64,000 bases of DNA. It comes from CAHJXG01 sp965277495 (GTDB lineage Bacteria > Pseudomonadota > Alphaproteobacteria > Acetobacterales > Acetobacteraceae). This document shows positions 17,602 to 25,989 of this stretch, piece after piece; position 1 is the stretch's first letter, and the number at the start of each line of letters is the position of its first letter. The DNA is taken from contig OZ255824.1 of the NCBI GenBank assembly GCA_965277495.1, positions 3,162,001 through 3,226,000 on the forward strand, written 5' to 3'. Under the pieces are notes generated by a model that saw nothing but the letters and a program-made list of their open reading frames with translations, was not told where the DNA came from and did not search any database. The translations under genes were made by a program, and so were the position numbers.

Positions 17602-18729
17602 ATGGACCGCAGCTTCCCCGCCACCCGCGCCGCTGGGCTGGCGCGCCTCACCGTATTCACGCCCCGCATGGGCCATGCGTACGCCGCCGGGCGCAACACG
17701 GATCATGGGCCGGACGCGGAAACCGCGACCGCGGCACTGTCGCCCTATTTGCGCCGCCGCCTGGTGCTGGAGCAGGAAACCGTGGATGCGGCACTCAGCG
17801 CGCACGGCCCGGTTGCGGAAAAATTCGTGCAGGAGGTGTTTTGGCGGGGCTACTTCAAGGGCCACCTTGAGACGCGGCCAGAGTTGTGGACGGAGTATCG
17901 ACGCCTGGCGGTCGAGGGCCACGCGCGCTTGGGCGACAATTCGGGGCTGCGGCTCGCCTATGAACGGGCGGTAACGGGGCGCACCGGCATCGACGGCTTT
18001 GACGATTGGGCGCGCGAGCTTACGGCCACCAACTGGTTGCACAACCATGCCCGGATGTGGTTCGCCTCGATCTGGATTTTCACGCTCAAGCTGCCTTGGG
18101 CGCTGGGGGCAGATTTCTTCATGCGCCATTTGCTGGACGGCGACCCGGCGTCCAACACGCTGTCATGGCGGTGGGTCGCCGGGCTGCACACGCGCGGCAA
18201 GCCCTATGCGGCACGGGCGGAGAACATCCGCCGTTACACCGACGGACGCTACAGCCCGGCCAACCTCAACGAGGATCCCGCCCCGCTGCTGGAGCCCGAT
18301 CCGCCACCGGCCCGTGCCTTGCTGCCGGGCGACGCGCCACCCTGCGGCGCCATAGCGTTGCTGCTGCATCTGGACGACCTGCATCCTGAGAGCCTGCCGC
18401 TCGGCCAGGCCCGGGTGCGGCGGGTCGGGGGGTTGCTGGCCCACGCCGAGGGCGCGGCAGACGCAGTGAAACAGTTCGACCGCGACGCGATGGCGGACGC
18501 GCTGGCCCGTGCGTCGGCGCATTTCGATTGCCCGGCCGGACTGGTCGAACCAGGCTGGGCGGAGGGTTTGCCCTTGGTGACGGCCTGGGCGCCGACCGGT
18601 CCTACTGCCGAAATCCTGCCGCCGGCCTTGCGCATGCGGCGGCGCTGGGATGAGCTGGTGTGGCCGCGGGCGACGCGGGGCTACTTCCAGGTCAAGGCGG
18701 CGATCCCCGCTATCCTGCAAGCGTCATAA
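17602..18729 (+). CDS. Photolyase/cryptochrome-like FAD-binding protein
   Basis: A protein of about 375 residues resembling the FAD-binding half of DNA photolyases, without the N-terminal antenna (Rossmann) domain. Supporting segments are RNTDHG, LSPYLRRRLVLEQE, EKFVQEVFWRGYFKGHLE, TNWLHNHARMWFASIWI and GDPASNTLSWRWVAGLHTRGKPY, the last two covering the FAD-binding region. This family is common in alphaproteobacteria; repair or light sensing is unproven. The start is uncertain: ATG 17602 opens the conserved part, while ATG 17518 would add 28 unconserved residues. Confidence 0.75.
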   Translation: MDRSFPATRAAGLARLTVFTPRMGHAYAAGRNTDHGPDAETATAALSPYLRRRLVLEQETVDAALSAHGPVAEKFVQEVFWRGYFKGHLETRPELWTEYRRLAVEGHARLGDNSGLRLAYERAVTGRTGIDGFDDWARELTATNWLHNHARMWFASIWIFTLKLPWALGADFFMRHLLDGDPASNTLSWRWVAGLHTRGKPYAARAENIRRYTDGRYSPANLNEDPAPLLEPDPPPARALLPGDAPPCGAIALLLHLDDLHPESLPLGQARVRRVGGLLAHAEGAADAVKQFDRDAMADALARASAHFDCPAGLVEPGWAEGLPLVTAWAPTGPTAEILPPALRMRRRWDELVWPRATRGYFQVKAAIPAILQAS

Positions 18730-18745
18730 CCGCCACCCCGCCCGC

Positions 18746-19420
18746 CTATAACAATCCGGCCGCGATGTTCACCGTGAGCGCCACGATCACGGTGTTGAAC
18801 AGGAAGCTGAGCAGCCCATGCAGCAGCACGAGACGCCGTAGGCGACGGGAGGTGACCTGCACGTCGGACACCTGGAACGTCATGCCGACCACCACTGAGA
18901 AATATAAGAAGTCGAAGTAGTCCGGCAGGTCGTCCGACGGAAAATCCAGGCCGCCCTTCGTCTTGCCTTGCTCATCGAGATCATACCACTCATGGGCATA
19001 ACGAAACGTAAACACCATGTGCGCCAGCAGCCACGATAGCAGCAGCGTTGCGGCCACCAGCGCCACATGCAGGCTGCGCTCGACCCTCGGCAGGTCTTTA
19101 ATGCCGGAAAACTCGCTCGATAATGCCACGAAGCTGAAGATCGTCCCCAGCAGCATCACCCAGAAGATGGTCCATCCCCCTTCCTCTTGCGCCTCCGCCT
19201 CGGCAGCCATCTGCCCTGGCGCGCGGCTGGCAAAAAGCTGTATCGCGAGCGCGAGGAAGATGAAGGCGCCTGCATCCCAGCTAACGATGGACCGGATCTT
19301 CGCGTCCCAGCCCTTGTCGATGCCGGCGATCACCGTCCAAGCCGCTACGCTTATTGCAAGGGCGATGAACGTTCGTGGATGCCCGGCCACCACCCGGCGC
19401 GCCAGGCCTATCGAAAGCAC
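18746..19420 (-). CDS. DUF1345 integral membrane protein
   Basis: A 224-residue protein with about five hydrophobic segments (near residues 17-35, 48-65, 83-100, 118-137 and 195-222) and the DUF1345 signature DYFDFLYFSVVVGMTFQVSDVQV. Function of the family is unknown. It is convergent with the photolyase-like gene, 16 bp away. Confidence 0.8.
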   Translation of the reverse strand: MLSIGLARRVVAGHPRTFIALAISVAAWTVIAGIDKGWDAKIRSIVSWDAGAFIFLALAIQLFASRAPGQMAAEAEAQEEGGWTIFWVMLLGTIFSFVALSSEFSGIKDLPRVERSLHVALVAATLLLSWLLAHMVFTFRYAHEWYDLDEQGKTKGGLDFPSDDLPDYFDFLYFSVVVGMTFQVSDVQVTSRRLRRLVLLHGLLSFLFNTVIVALTVNIAAGLL

Positions 19421-19612
19421 GGTTCGTCGCTAAGCAAAATGCCAGCCTCGCGTAAGTGATCGCCGGGCGTTACCCTTGTAACGAACCGCCGGCAAGGGCG
19501 CTTTGATTTTCAAAGCCCGCTTGGCCGCGCGATAAGCCAAGACCTGCGGCCCGAAATGCGGTAGCGTATCGCAGTGGTGCCATGACGCCGGGTATCCCAT
19601 AGGAGACGCCCG

Positions 19613-20443
19613 ATGACGTATTCGACGTTGATGGCCCACCTCAACCTTCGTTCCTCCAATGACGGACTGCTGCGGATCACCGCCGATCTCGCGGAGCGCT
19701 GCAAGGCGCGGGTCATCGGCATCACGGCCTGCCAGCCGATGCCGGTCGCCTATGACGACGGGTATATGTCCGCCGACGTGATCGAGCAGAGCCGCGCCGA
19801 GCGTGAGCGGGAGATCGACCAGGCCAGGACCGGCTTCAATGCGGCGCTGGAGGGCAAAGTTGCTGGCCTGGAGTGGCGCTCGACCATCAGCTACATGTCG
19901 CTCACCAATTATTTCGCCGAGCAGGTGCGCGCCGCCGACCTGCTGATCACCGGTCCCGATCAAAAGGACCCGTCGATCGACAGCTCGAGGCTGGTGAACA
20001 TCGGCGATCTGGTAATGCGTGCGGGCCGGCCCGTGCTGATCGTGCCGCCGGGCGTCGACCGGCTCAATTTGGAAAGCGTCGTCGTCGGCTGGAAAGAAAG
20101 CCGGGAAACGCGGCGCGCCGTGGTGGATGCCTTGCCGCTGCTTCGGCTTGCAGGGCGTGTGCTGGTGGTGGAGGTCGCCGGGCCGGAGGACATCGCCGAC
20201 GCGCGCAGCCGCCTCGACGACGTCGCCGCATGGCTCGGGCGGCACGGCGTAACGGCAACGTCCCTGGCCGCGCCATCGAGCGGCAGCGACGCGGCCCGGC
20301 TCGATGGGATCGTTCGGGAGCATGGGGCCGGCTTGATGGTGGCCGGCGTCTACGGCCATAACCGCCTTCGCGAATGGGTGCTCGGCGGCGTGACCCGCGA
20401 CCTGCTGCTAAGCCCAGGGCGCTGCACGCTGGTGTCGCACTAG
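19613..20443 (+). CDS. Universal stress protein, tandem UspA domains
   Basis: A 276-residue protein with two UspA-like halves. The first (1-145) carries ADLLITGPD and RAGRPVLIVPPGV. The second (150-276) carries VVVGWKESRETRRAV, GLMVAGVYGHNRLREWVLGGVTRDLL and ends CTLVSH, with the G-x2-G-x9-G(S/T) nucleotide-type loop only partly kept. It is a cytoplasmic stress-tolerance factor by family. It is monocistronic and convergent with mntH. Confidence 0.85.
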   Translation: MTYSTLMAHLNLRSSNDGLLRITADLAERCKARVIGITACQPMPVAYDDGYMSADVIEQSRAEREREIDQARTGFNAALEGKVAGLEWRSTISYMSLTNYFAEQVRAADLLITGPDQKDPSIDSSRLVNIGDLVMRAGRPVLIVPPGVDRLNLESVVVGWKESRETRRAVVDALPLLRLAGRVLVVEVAGPEDIADARSRLDDVAAWLGRHGVTATSLAAPSSGSDAARLDGIVREHGAGLMVAGVYGHNRLREWVLGGVTRDLLLSPGRCTLVSH

Positions 20444-20473
20444 GGCCTGAGGCTTCAACCCGCGCCCAGGCCC
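20443..20473. terminator. Candidate bidirectional terminator between usp and mntH
   Basis: GGGCCTG (20443-20449) pairs with CAGGCCC (20467-20473) across a 17-base loop, exactly spanning the two convergent stop codons. There is no T-tract on either strand, so it may slow polymerase or protect 3' ends rather than terminate by itself. Confidence 0.35.
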
Positions 20474-21765
20474 GGGATCGGCACATCGAGCGTTTGCAGC
20501 ACCAGCAGCAAGTTGAGCGCCAGCACGATGGCGGTGGCGGCGATTGCCGCGCCTCCGGTATACCGTCCGTTCCGGTATGCGCCCATCACCGCCGTCCGCC
20601 GCATCAGCAGCACCAGCGCGATCATGGGCACCGGAAGCGCCAAGCTCAGCACGACTTGGCTCAAAATTAGTGCCTGCGTGGCGTTCACCCCCCAGGCGAC
20701 CACTGCAAAGGACGGGGCCATCGTGATCAGCCGCCGGACCCAGAGCGGGATGCGAAAGCCGACGAACCCCTGCATGATGACTTGGCCCGCCATCGTGCCC
20801 ACGGCTGAGCTCGAAAGGCCCGAGGCGATCAGTGAAAGCATGAACACCGCCGCAGCGCCGCCGCCAAATAGCGGTATGAGCGTCCGGTAGGCCGTCTCGA
20901 TCTCGGCGACATCCTCGTGGCCGTTATGGAATGCGGCGGCGGCCATCATCACCATCGCCATGTTGACCAGGCCCGCGATGACCAGCGCCACGACAACCTC
21001 GATGTTCGAGTAGCGCAGCAGCACCCGCCGTTCCTGCTCGTTGCGTGCCGGCGCGCGGTCCTGCGTCAGGCTAGAGTGCAAATAGATGGCGTGCGGCATC
21101 ACGGTCGCGCCGACCATCCCGACCGCGAGCGTCAACGCCCCGCCGTCGGCCAGGCGCGGCAGCACGGTGCCGAGCAAGGCTGCGTCCCAGTCCGGCGGCG
21201 CCATGAACAGCTCGATCAAATAGCTGAGGCCGATCAAGCCGATCAGGCCGCCGATGATCAGCTCGATGGGGCGATAGCCCTGGCGCTGGAACGCCAGGAT
21301 GCCGAAGGTCACGATCGCGGTGACGACCATGCCCCACAGCAGCGGCATGCCGAACAGCAGCGACAGCCCGATCGCGCCGCCCAGGAACTCGGCAAGGTCG
21401 GTCGCCATCGCCGCGACTTCGCTGATCACCCACATTCCCCAAACCACGGGCCGCGGAAAGTGCTCACGCGACAGTTCGGCGAGGTTCCGGTTGGTGACGA
21501 TGCCGAGCTTGGCAGAGAGCCCCTGGAACAGCATGGCCACGACATTCGCGAACAGCACGACCCATAGCAGGCTGTAGTTGTACTTGGCCCCGGCCTGGAT
21601 GTTGGTCGCGAAGTTGCCGGGGTCCATGTAGGCGACCGAGCAGATGAACGCCGGCCCGGCGAACGGCAGCATCGCGCGCAAGCCCCGGCGGCGTCCGGCC
21701 AGCGCATCCCGGACCGCGGCGGTGGTGCGGTCGGTTAGGCTTGCTTGCGCCTGCACCTTGCTCAT
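20455..21765 (-). CDS. mntH: Nramp-family divalent metal (Mn2+) transporter MntH
   Basis: A 436-residue inner-membrane transporter with about 11 hydrophobic helices. The metal-binding helix reads VAYMDPGNFATNIQAG near residue 45 (DPGN), and GATVMPHAIYLHSS near 225 is the second signature (MPH). These are diagnostic of Nramp proton-coupled Mn2+/Fe2+ importers. It is divergent from an MntR-type regulator, which supports manganese as substrate and metal-dependent repression. Confidence 0.93.
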   Translation of the reverse strand: MSKVQAQASLTDRTTAAVRDALAGRRRGLRAMLPFAGPAFICSVAYMDPGNFATNIQAGAKYNYSLLWVVLFANVVAMLFQGLSAKLGIVTNRNLAELSREHFPRPVVWGMWVISEVAAMATDLAEFLGGAIGLSLLFGMPLLWGMVVTAIVTFGILAFQRQGYRPIELIIGGLIGLIGLSYLIELFMAPPDWDAALLGTVLPRLADGGALTLAVGMVGATVMPHAIYLHSSLTQDRAPARNEQERRVLLRYSNIEVVVALVIAGLVNMAMVMMAAAAFHNGHEDVAEIETAYRTLIPLFGGGAAAVFMLSLIASGLSSSAVGTMAGQVIMQGFVGFRIPLWVRRLITMAPSFAVVAWGVNATQALILSQVVLSLALPVPMIALVLLMRRTAVMGAYRNGRYTGGAAIAATAIVLALNLLLVLQTLDVPIPGLGAG

Positions 21766-21874
21766 TCAGCCATCCTACCCTGCCGGTTTCGAATACAGCC
21801 AATGCTACACCTTACGCAAGATGGTCTGACTTTATCGTTTGACTAGATCATCATGCAGGAGCATCAACCTATTA

Positions 21875-21904
21875 CCGGTGTAGCAAAAATGTTTCTGACA
21901 CCGG
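21875..21904. promoter_or_regulatory. Inverted repeat in the mntH / mntR divergent promoter region
   Basis: CCGGTGT (21875-21881) and ACACCGG (21898-21904) form a perfect 7-bp dyad separated by 16 AT-rich bases. It lies 110 bp upstream of mntH and 59 bp upstream of mntR. The position suits an operator for the adjacent metalloregulator, but it does not match the known enteric MntR box, so the assignment is tentative. Confidence 0.35.
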
Positions 21905-21962
21905 CATGGACCCGCGGTGTATGATGGTCCGAACAAAAAATGCTTCGAGTTCTGGAGGGCGG

Positions 21963-22406
21963 ATGTCCGAACGGCTGCAACCCGCGTCGACCATGCCGAA
22001 GGAGCCGGCGCAGGCGGACCGATTCGGCCGCGCGCGGCAGGCCCGGTCGGCCACGCTGCTGGAGGACTACGCCGAACTCATCGCCGATCTGCTGGCGACG
22101 GGCGGCGAGGCGCGGACGGTCGACATTGCCCGGCGCATGGGCGTCGCGCATGCGACCGCGGTCAAGACCATCGGACGGCTCAAGCGCGAGGGGCTGGTCA
22201 CGGCGTTGCCCTATCGGGGAGTGTTCCTGACCAACGCGGGCCAGGCGCTCGCGGCGCGCGTGCGTGCCCGGCACCGGCTTGTGGTCGAACTGCTGGTCGC
22301 CGTGGGCGTGCCGGTCGAGGACGCGGAGGCCGACGCCGAGGGGATCGAGCACCATGTTTCCGCCAGCACGCTCGCGGCGTTCGCCAGCTTCCTGCGGGCG
22401 CGCTGA
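21963..22406 (+). CDS. mntR: Manganese-binding transcriptional regulator MntR
   Basis: A 147-residue DtxR/MntR-family protein. A winged helix occupies about 35-90 (DIARRMGVAHATAVKTIGRLKREGLV). The dimerisation/metal domain follows, with ARHRLVVELLVAVGV and DAEGIEHHVSASTL, supplying the usual Glu/His ligands. The ATG at 21963 has GGAGGGCGG upstream. It would repress mntH in the presence of Mn2+. The downstream glycosyltransferase begins within 10 bp, so they may be co-transcribed. Confidence 0.9.
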   Translation: MSERLQPASTMPKEPAQADRFGRARQARSATLLEDYAELIADLLATGGEARTVDIARRMGVAHATAVKTIGRLKREGLVTALPYRGVFLTNAGQALAARVRARHRLVVELLVAVGVPVEDAEADAEGIEHHVSASTLAAFASFLRAR

Positions 22407-22413
22407 CGGCGCT

Positions 22414-23379
22414 TTGCGGCTGGCGTCCGCCTTGCCGGTGCCGCATGGGCGCATCCTCGTCATCAAGCACGGCGCGCTTGGCGACCTGATCCAGGCCATG
22501 GACGCGTTCCAGGCGCTGCGCCGCCATCACGCGACGGCGGAAATCGTGCTCATGACCTCCCCGGCCTATGCGGCGCTGGCGCGAGCCATTCCGTGGTTTG
22601 ACCGCGTTTGGCTCGATAAGCGGCCCCGGCTGCACGACATCCGGGCCTGGTGGGCGATCCGAAAAAGCTTTGCCGCCGAAAATTTCGACCGAGTTTACGA
22701 CCTGCAATGCTCCTCCCGCACCGCGCGCTATTTTCGGATGCTGCCCCGGCGGCAACGGCCCGAATGGGTCGGCGCGGCGCCGGGCTGCTCGCATCCCAAC
22801 CCCGATTTCTCAGGAAGCCCGTCCAACCGGCAGAAGATGGCGGCCCAACTCGCCGCTGCCGGGGTGCCGGCGCCCGAGCCAGCCGATCTCTCCTGGCTGA
22901 CCGCGCCGGTCGCCCACCTCGGCCTGCCAGAGCGCTTTGCCCTGTTGATCCCGGGCTGCTCGCCGCATCTGCCGCATAAGCGATGGCCGGCGCAGCGCTA
23001 TGGCCTATTGGCGCAGCGGCTGGCGGAATGCGGCCTCGCCGTCGTCGCGGTCGGCACCGGCGTCGACCGCGGCGCAATCGATGGCGTGCGGGCGGTGGCC
23101 CCTGGCCTGGTCGACCTCGGCGGACGCACGACCCTGTTCGAGCTCGCAGCGGTGGCGCGCCAGGCGAGGGTCGCGGTCGGCAACGACACCGGCGCCACCT
23201 TCCTCGCCTCCGCCGTCGGAACGCCGACCCTGATGCTCATGTCCTCCCACACCGACCCGGCGGTCTCCGCGCCTTGGGGTCCGTGCGCGCGTTGGCTCAA
23301 ACGCGGCGACCTTTCGGGGCTGCCGGTCGAGGATGTCGAGCGGGCCTTGCCGATCGACGCCGGCCTTCACGCCGTGTGA
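22414..23379 (+). CDS. Glycosyltransferase family 9 (heptosyltransferase-like)
   Basis: About 321 residues of a GT-B fold enzyme: RILVIKHGALGDLIQAMDAFQALR at the N terminus (the G-x-GD-hh motif), FALLIPGCSPHLPHKRWP and VGNDTGATFLASAVGTPTLML near the C-terminal domain. This is the ADP-heptose:LPS heptosyltransferase family. There is no ATG in frame at the right place; TTG 22414 or GTG 22438 are the options, the latter starting just before the first beta-strand. It likely builds LPS core or another surface glycan. Confidence 0.85.
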   Translation: MRLASALPVPHGRILVIKHGALGDLIQAMDAFQALRRHHATAEIVLMTSPAYAALARAIPWFDRVWLDKRPRLHDIRAWWAIRKSFAAENFDRVYDLQCSSRTARYFRMLPRRQRPEWVGAAPGCSHPNPDFSGSPSNRQKMAAQLAAAGVPAPEPADLSWLTAPVAHLGLPERFALLIPGCSPHLPHKRWPAQRYGLLAQRLAECGLAVVAVGTGVDRGAIDGVRAVAPGLVDLGGRTTLFELAAVARQARVAVGNDTGATFLASAVGTPTLMLMSSHTDPAVSAPWGPCARWLKRGDLSGLPVEDVERALPIDAGLHAV

Positions 23380-24425
23380 CCGGGTTCCGCGAAAGACCCG
23401 AGGCCGAGGACCTCGCGCCGAAGGCGATCCAGCCTCGCCGCCCCGGGCTTGATGTCGAACGCCTGCGCCCGCCGCAGCCCCGCGTCGCCCAGCGCCACTC
23501 GGCGCGGCTCGTCGCGTGCCAACCGCATGATCGCGTCGGCAAGCGCCACCGGGTCGTCGGGGTCGGCCAGCACGGCCGCGCCGTGGACCAATTCGGCCAG
23601 GTTGCCGCGCGCCGAGCAGATCAACGCGACGCCGCTGGCCATTGCCTCCAGCGCCGTGAGGCCGAACGGCTCGGGCCAGCGGCTCGGCGCCACAACGATT
23701 GCCGCGCGCGCCATGGCGGCCAGGACCTCGGCGTGGGGCTGGTGTCCGGCCAAGCGCACCCCGGCTGCCTCGGCGGCGCGCTGCACGGCGTTGGAATATG
23801 CGTCGCTGGCGGTGCCGGGCCGCAGGCGGCGCGCGCCGATGATCTCCGCACGCCAGCCCGGCAAGTCCGGCAGCGCGCCCGCGCAGGCTTCGACGAAGCA
23901 ATCGGCGCCCTTTTCGGGCACGAGGCGTCCGGCGAACAGGATCAGGCCGCCGCGCGAATGCTGCGGCAGCCGCGGCGGCATCGCGGCGAGGTCGATGCAG
24001 TTCGGCTGGACGGATGGCGGTGGGCTCCAGTCCGCCAGCCCGTCGGTCAGGCGGGCGGCCACGTAGGACGACACGGCGACCACGCGCGCGAGGCTGCGCA
24101 GCCGGTTGCGCTCGTCCACGCTGGCTGCGCCGCGCATCGCCTGCGGGTCGTTGTGCAGGACCAGCACGGTCGGCGTGGCTGGGAAACGCTGTGCGAGGGC
24201 GAGGGCAATCAGCGGACGGTTATGCACCTCGATCAGGTCCGGACGCAGGCGGCGCAGAACGGTGGCGACGCCCCGGGCATATTGCGCCGAACGGCCGATG
24301 GGCAGCCATCTCCGCATGGGCGCTGCTTCGAAGCGGGGCGCGGCGAACGGCGGATTGCGCAGCGGCGCGCCGACCACAACCGTGCGGAACGCTGTCGACG
24401 GCTCGGCGCCCATCCGTTGAACCAT
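23367..24425 (-). CDS. Glycosyltransferase family 4
   Basis: At least 352 residues of a GT-B retaining glycosyltransferase. LIEVHNRPLIALAL and LVLHNDP lie in the acceptor domain, FAGRLVPEKGADCFVEA in the donor domain, and the E-x7-E region reads APSRWPEPFGLTALEAMASGVALI. The first ATG is at 24425. The same frame continues upstream to a TGA at 24552-24554 and encodes VAVVLPPNEGFSPEAVGAIG, the expected first strand and helix of the fold, with no ATG, GTG or TTG in it (see findings). It overlaps the convergent GT9 gene by 13 bp. The substrate is probably a surface polysaccharide. Confidence 0.85.
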   Translation of the reverse strand: MVQRMGAEPSTAFRTVVVGAPLRNPPFAAPRFEAAPMRRWLPIGRSAQYARGVATVLRRLRPDLIEVHNRPLIALALAQRFPATPTVLVLHNDPQAMRGAASVDERNRLRSLARVVAVSSYVAARLTDGLADWSPPPSVQPNCIDLAAMPPRLPQHSRGGLILFAGRLVPEKGADCFVEACAGALPDLPGWRAEIIGARRLRPGTASDAYSNAVQRAAEAAGVRLAGHQPHAEVLAAMARAAIVVAPSRWPEPFGLTALEAMASGVALICSARGNLAELVHGAAVLADPDDPVALADAIMRLARDEPRRVALGDAGLRRAQAFDIKPGAARLDRLRREVLGLGSFAEPGHTA

Positions 24426-24511
24426 GAGGCCGATGGCGCCGACCGCCTCGGGGCTGAAGCCCTCGTTCGGCGGCAGGACGACGGCGACGAGCCTGGGCGC
24501 GATGGCCGGGC

Positions 24512-24979
24512 CTATGCGCGGGGCGCCATCTTGGGCCGGGGCAGGGGTCCCTCATCCCGCAGCCCGTGCCACGACAGCACCGTCTCGGCCAGGAACGCCG
24601 CGAGTGCGCCGATCGTGCACGCCACCGCCGCGCCGAACATCACGAACAGCACCGACGCCGTCACAGCGTCGCGCAGCGCGCCCACGAACAGCATCAGGGT
24701 CGCCGCCGCCGTCGCTGCGCCGCCGACCGCGCCCAGGGCGACGGCGACGTCGAGCGCGAAGGTTCGCCGCCGCAGCCGATGCAAGTGGACGCGCAGCCTT
24801 GCCGCAGCGGGGCTGTCCGGCTCCGCCCGCAGCAGTTCCTCCGAATGCTCCATGTGGTCCGTCACCCTGGCGAGCCGGGTGTTGAACACGTTGAGCAAGG
24901 TGCCCACGCCCGACAGCAGGAACACCGGGGTCAGCGCAACCTGGATGACGTGCGCAACGCTTTCGAGCGGCACGCCCAT
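24512..24979 (-). CDS. DUF2721-type membrane protein
   Basis: A 155-residue protein with three hydrophobic segments (near residues 10-28, 85-108 and 110-135) and a basic helical stretch between the first and second (NTRLARVTDHMEHSEELL), the pattern of DUF2721 proteins. Function is unknown. ATG 24979 starts the conserved part; ATG-like starts further upstream add Pro-rich sequence. Its 3' end overlaps the upstream extension of the GT4 frame. Confidence 0.6.
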   Translation of the reverse strand: MGVPLESVAHVIQVALTPVFLLSGVGTLLNVFNTRLARVTDHMEHSEELLRAEPDSPAAARLRVHLHRLRRRTFALDVAVALGAVGGAATAAATLMLFVGALRDAVTASVLFVMFGAAVACTIGALAAFLAETVLSWHGLRDEGPLPRPKMAPRA

Positions 24980-25040
24980 GGCGGAGCCGGGCACGGGGTC
25001 AGGACGGCTTGGCAGCGGGCATGGAGCTACAATGCCCCAG

Positions 25041-25340
25041 CTAGGCTGGCCGGCCAAGCGGACGCCTGAGATCGGCGATCACGGTCACAAGCACGCTCGC
25101 CACGCCCTCCCTGTGCAGGGCGAGGGCGAGGTGGTGGTGGTCGGTCACGTAATACCGGCTCTTTGGCCCCAGTATCGCTGGAACCATATGCTGGCCCAGG
25201 AACTCCGCGCCCTGGCCGTCGGTCTTGGCCCGCCACGCTTTGCGCTTCGCCTCGACCTCGCGTATCCCGACCGTGATCTGCGTTGGGCGCAGTTCGCCGA
25301 TGGGGACTGGGTGCAGGATGGGTTCGCGAACTGCAGGCAT
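25041..25340 (-). CDS. ParB-like nuclease-family protein (PF08857 type), C-terminally truncated
   Basis: A 99-residue protein with PIGELRPTQITVGIREVEAK, GQHMVPAILGPKSRYYVTD and DHHHLALALHREGVASV, the core of the putative ParB-like nuclease family. Members I know of continue about 80 residues past this point with an F-W-x-x-M segment; here a stop follows at once. ATG 25340 has a good GGAGG. It is either a short variant or the remains of a longer gene cut before the DUF2721 gene. Confidence 0.55.
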   Translation of the reverse strand: MPAVREPILHPVPIGELRPTQITVGIREVEAKRKAWRAKTDGQGAEFLGQHMVPAILGPKSRYYVTDHHHLALALHREGVASVLVTVIADLRRPLGRPA

Positions 25341-25445
25341 CGGCGCCTCCGGTGAGTGTTGGGCATCTTCGATGCGAGATGATCAACCAGGCGTAGCATC
25401 ATTATGCCCATCCAAGGTAAAGCGACGCCGCATAGGAGTGAGTTC

Positions 25446-25985
25446 ATGCAGCCTGTCAGCCGCGATGCGCAGAGCTATGACGCCAAAACCATCTTCTTCC
25501 ATTGGGCGACCGCCGTGCTGGTCGTCGCGCAGTGGTTGGGCGCCCAAACCATCGACTGGTTCCCGCGCGGCCCGCTGCGGGTCGACGCGCGTTCGCTGCA
25601 CATCAGCTTCGGCCTGCTGCTGGCGGCGATACTTATCGCGCGGCTGACGTGGCGCGTGACGGGTGGGCGCCGTCTGCCGCTCGCCGATGAGGGCGCGCTG
25701 AACGTGGTCGCCAAGGGCACGCATTGGGTCCTTTATGCACTGCTCGCCGCGATGGTGCTGGCGGGCATGTTCCTGACCTGGACGCGGGGCGACAGCATCT
25801 TCAACCTGTTCAGCATCCCAGCCTACGACCCCGGCAACCGCGCCCTCGCCGAACAAGTGCAAAGCATCCATGGCACAATTGGCTGGATCATTCTCGCGCT
25901 GGCCGGGGTGCACGCCTCGGCTGCGCTGGTGCACCGCTACTTGTGGCATGACAGCGTGCTCGCCCGCATGCTGCCGCGCAATTAG
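25446..25985 (+). CDS. Cytochrome b561 family protein
   Basis: A 179-residue membrane protein with four helices and two pairs of candidate haem-b His ligands: FFHWATAV (about residue 20), SLHISFGLLL (about 53), GTHWVLYALL (about 97) and VHASAALVHRYLWHD (about 155-163). The family moves electrons across the inner membrane, often quinol to a cytochrome or superoxide. ATG 25446 follows AGGAGTGA. It is divergent from the ParB-like gene. Confidence 0.85.
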   Translation: MQPVSRDAQSYDAKTIFFHWATAVLVVAQWLGAQTIDWFPRGPLRVDARSLHISFGLLLAAILIARLTWRVTGGRRLPLADEGALNVVAKGTHWVLYALLAAMVLAGMFLTWTRGDSIFNLFSIPAYDPGNRALAEQVQSIHGTIGWIILALAGVHASAALVHRYLWHDSVLARMLPRN

Positions 25986-25989
25986 ACCG

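Noticed and set aside
22983..25355. A 2.4-kb open frame on the plus strand covering the GT9 end, GT4, DUF2721 and ParB-like genes
   Set aside because: It crosses four recognisable genes on both strands and shows no protein family features; high GC leaves antisense frames open.
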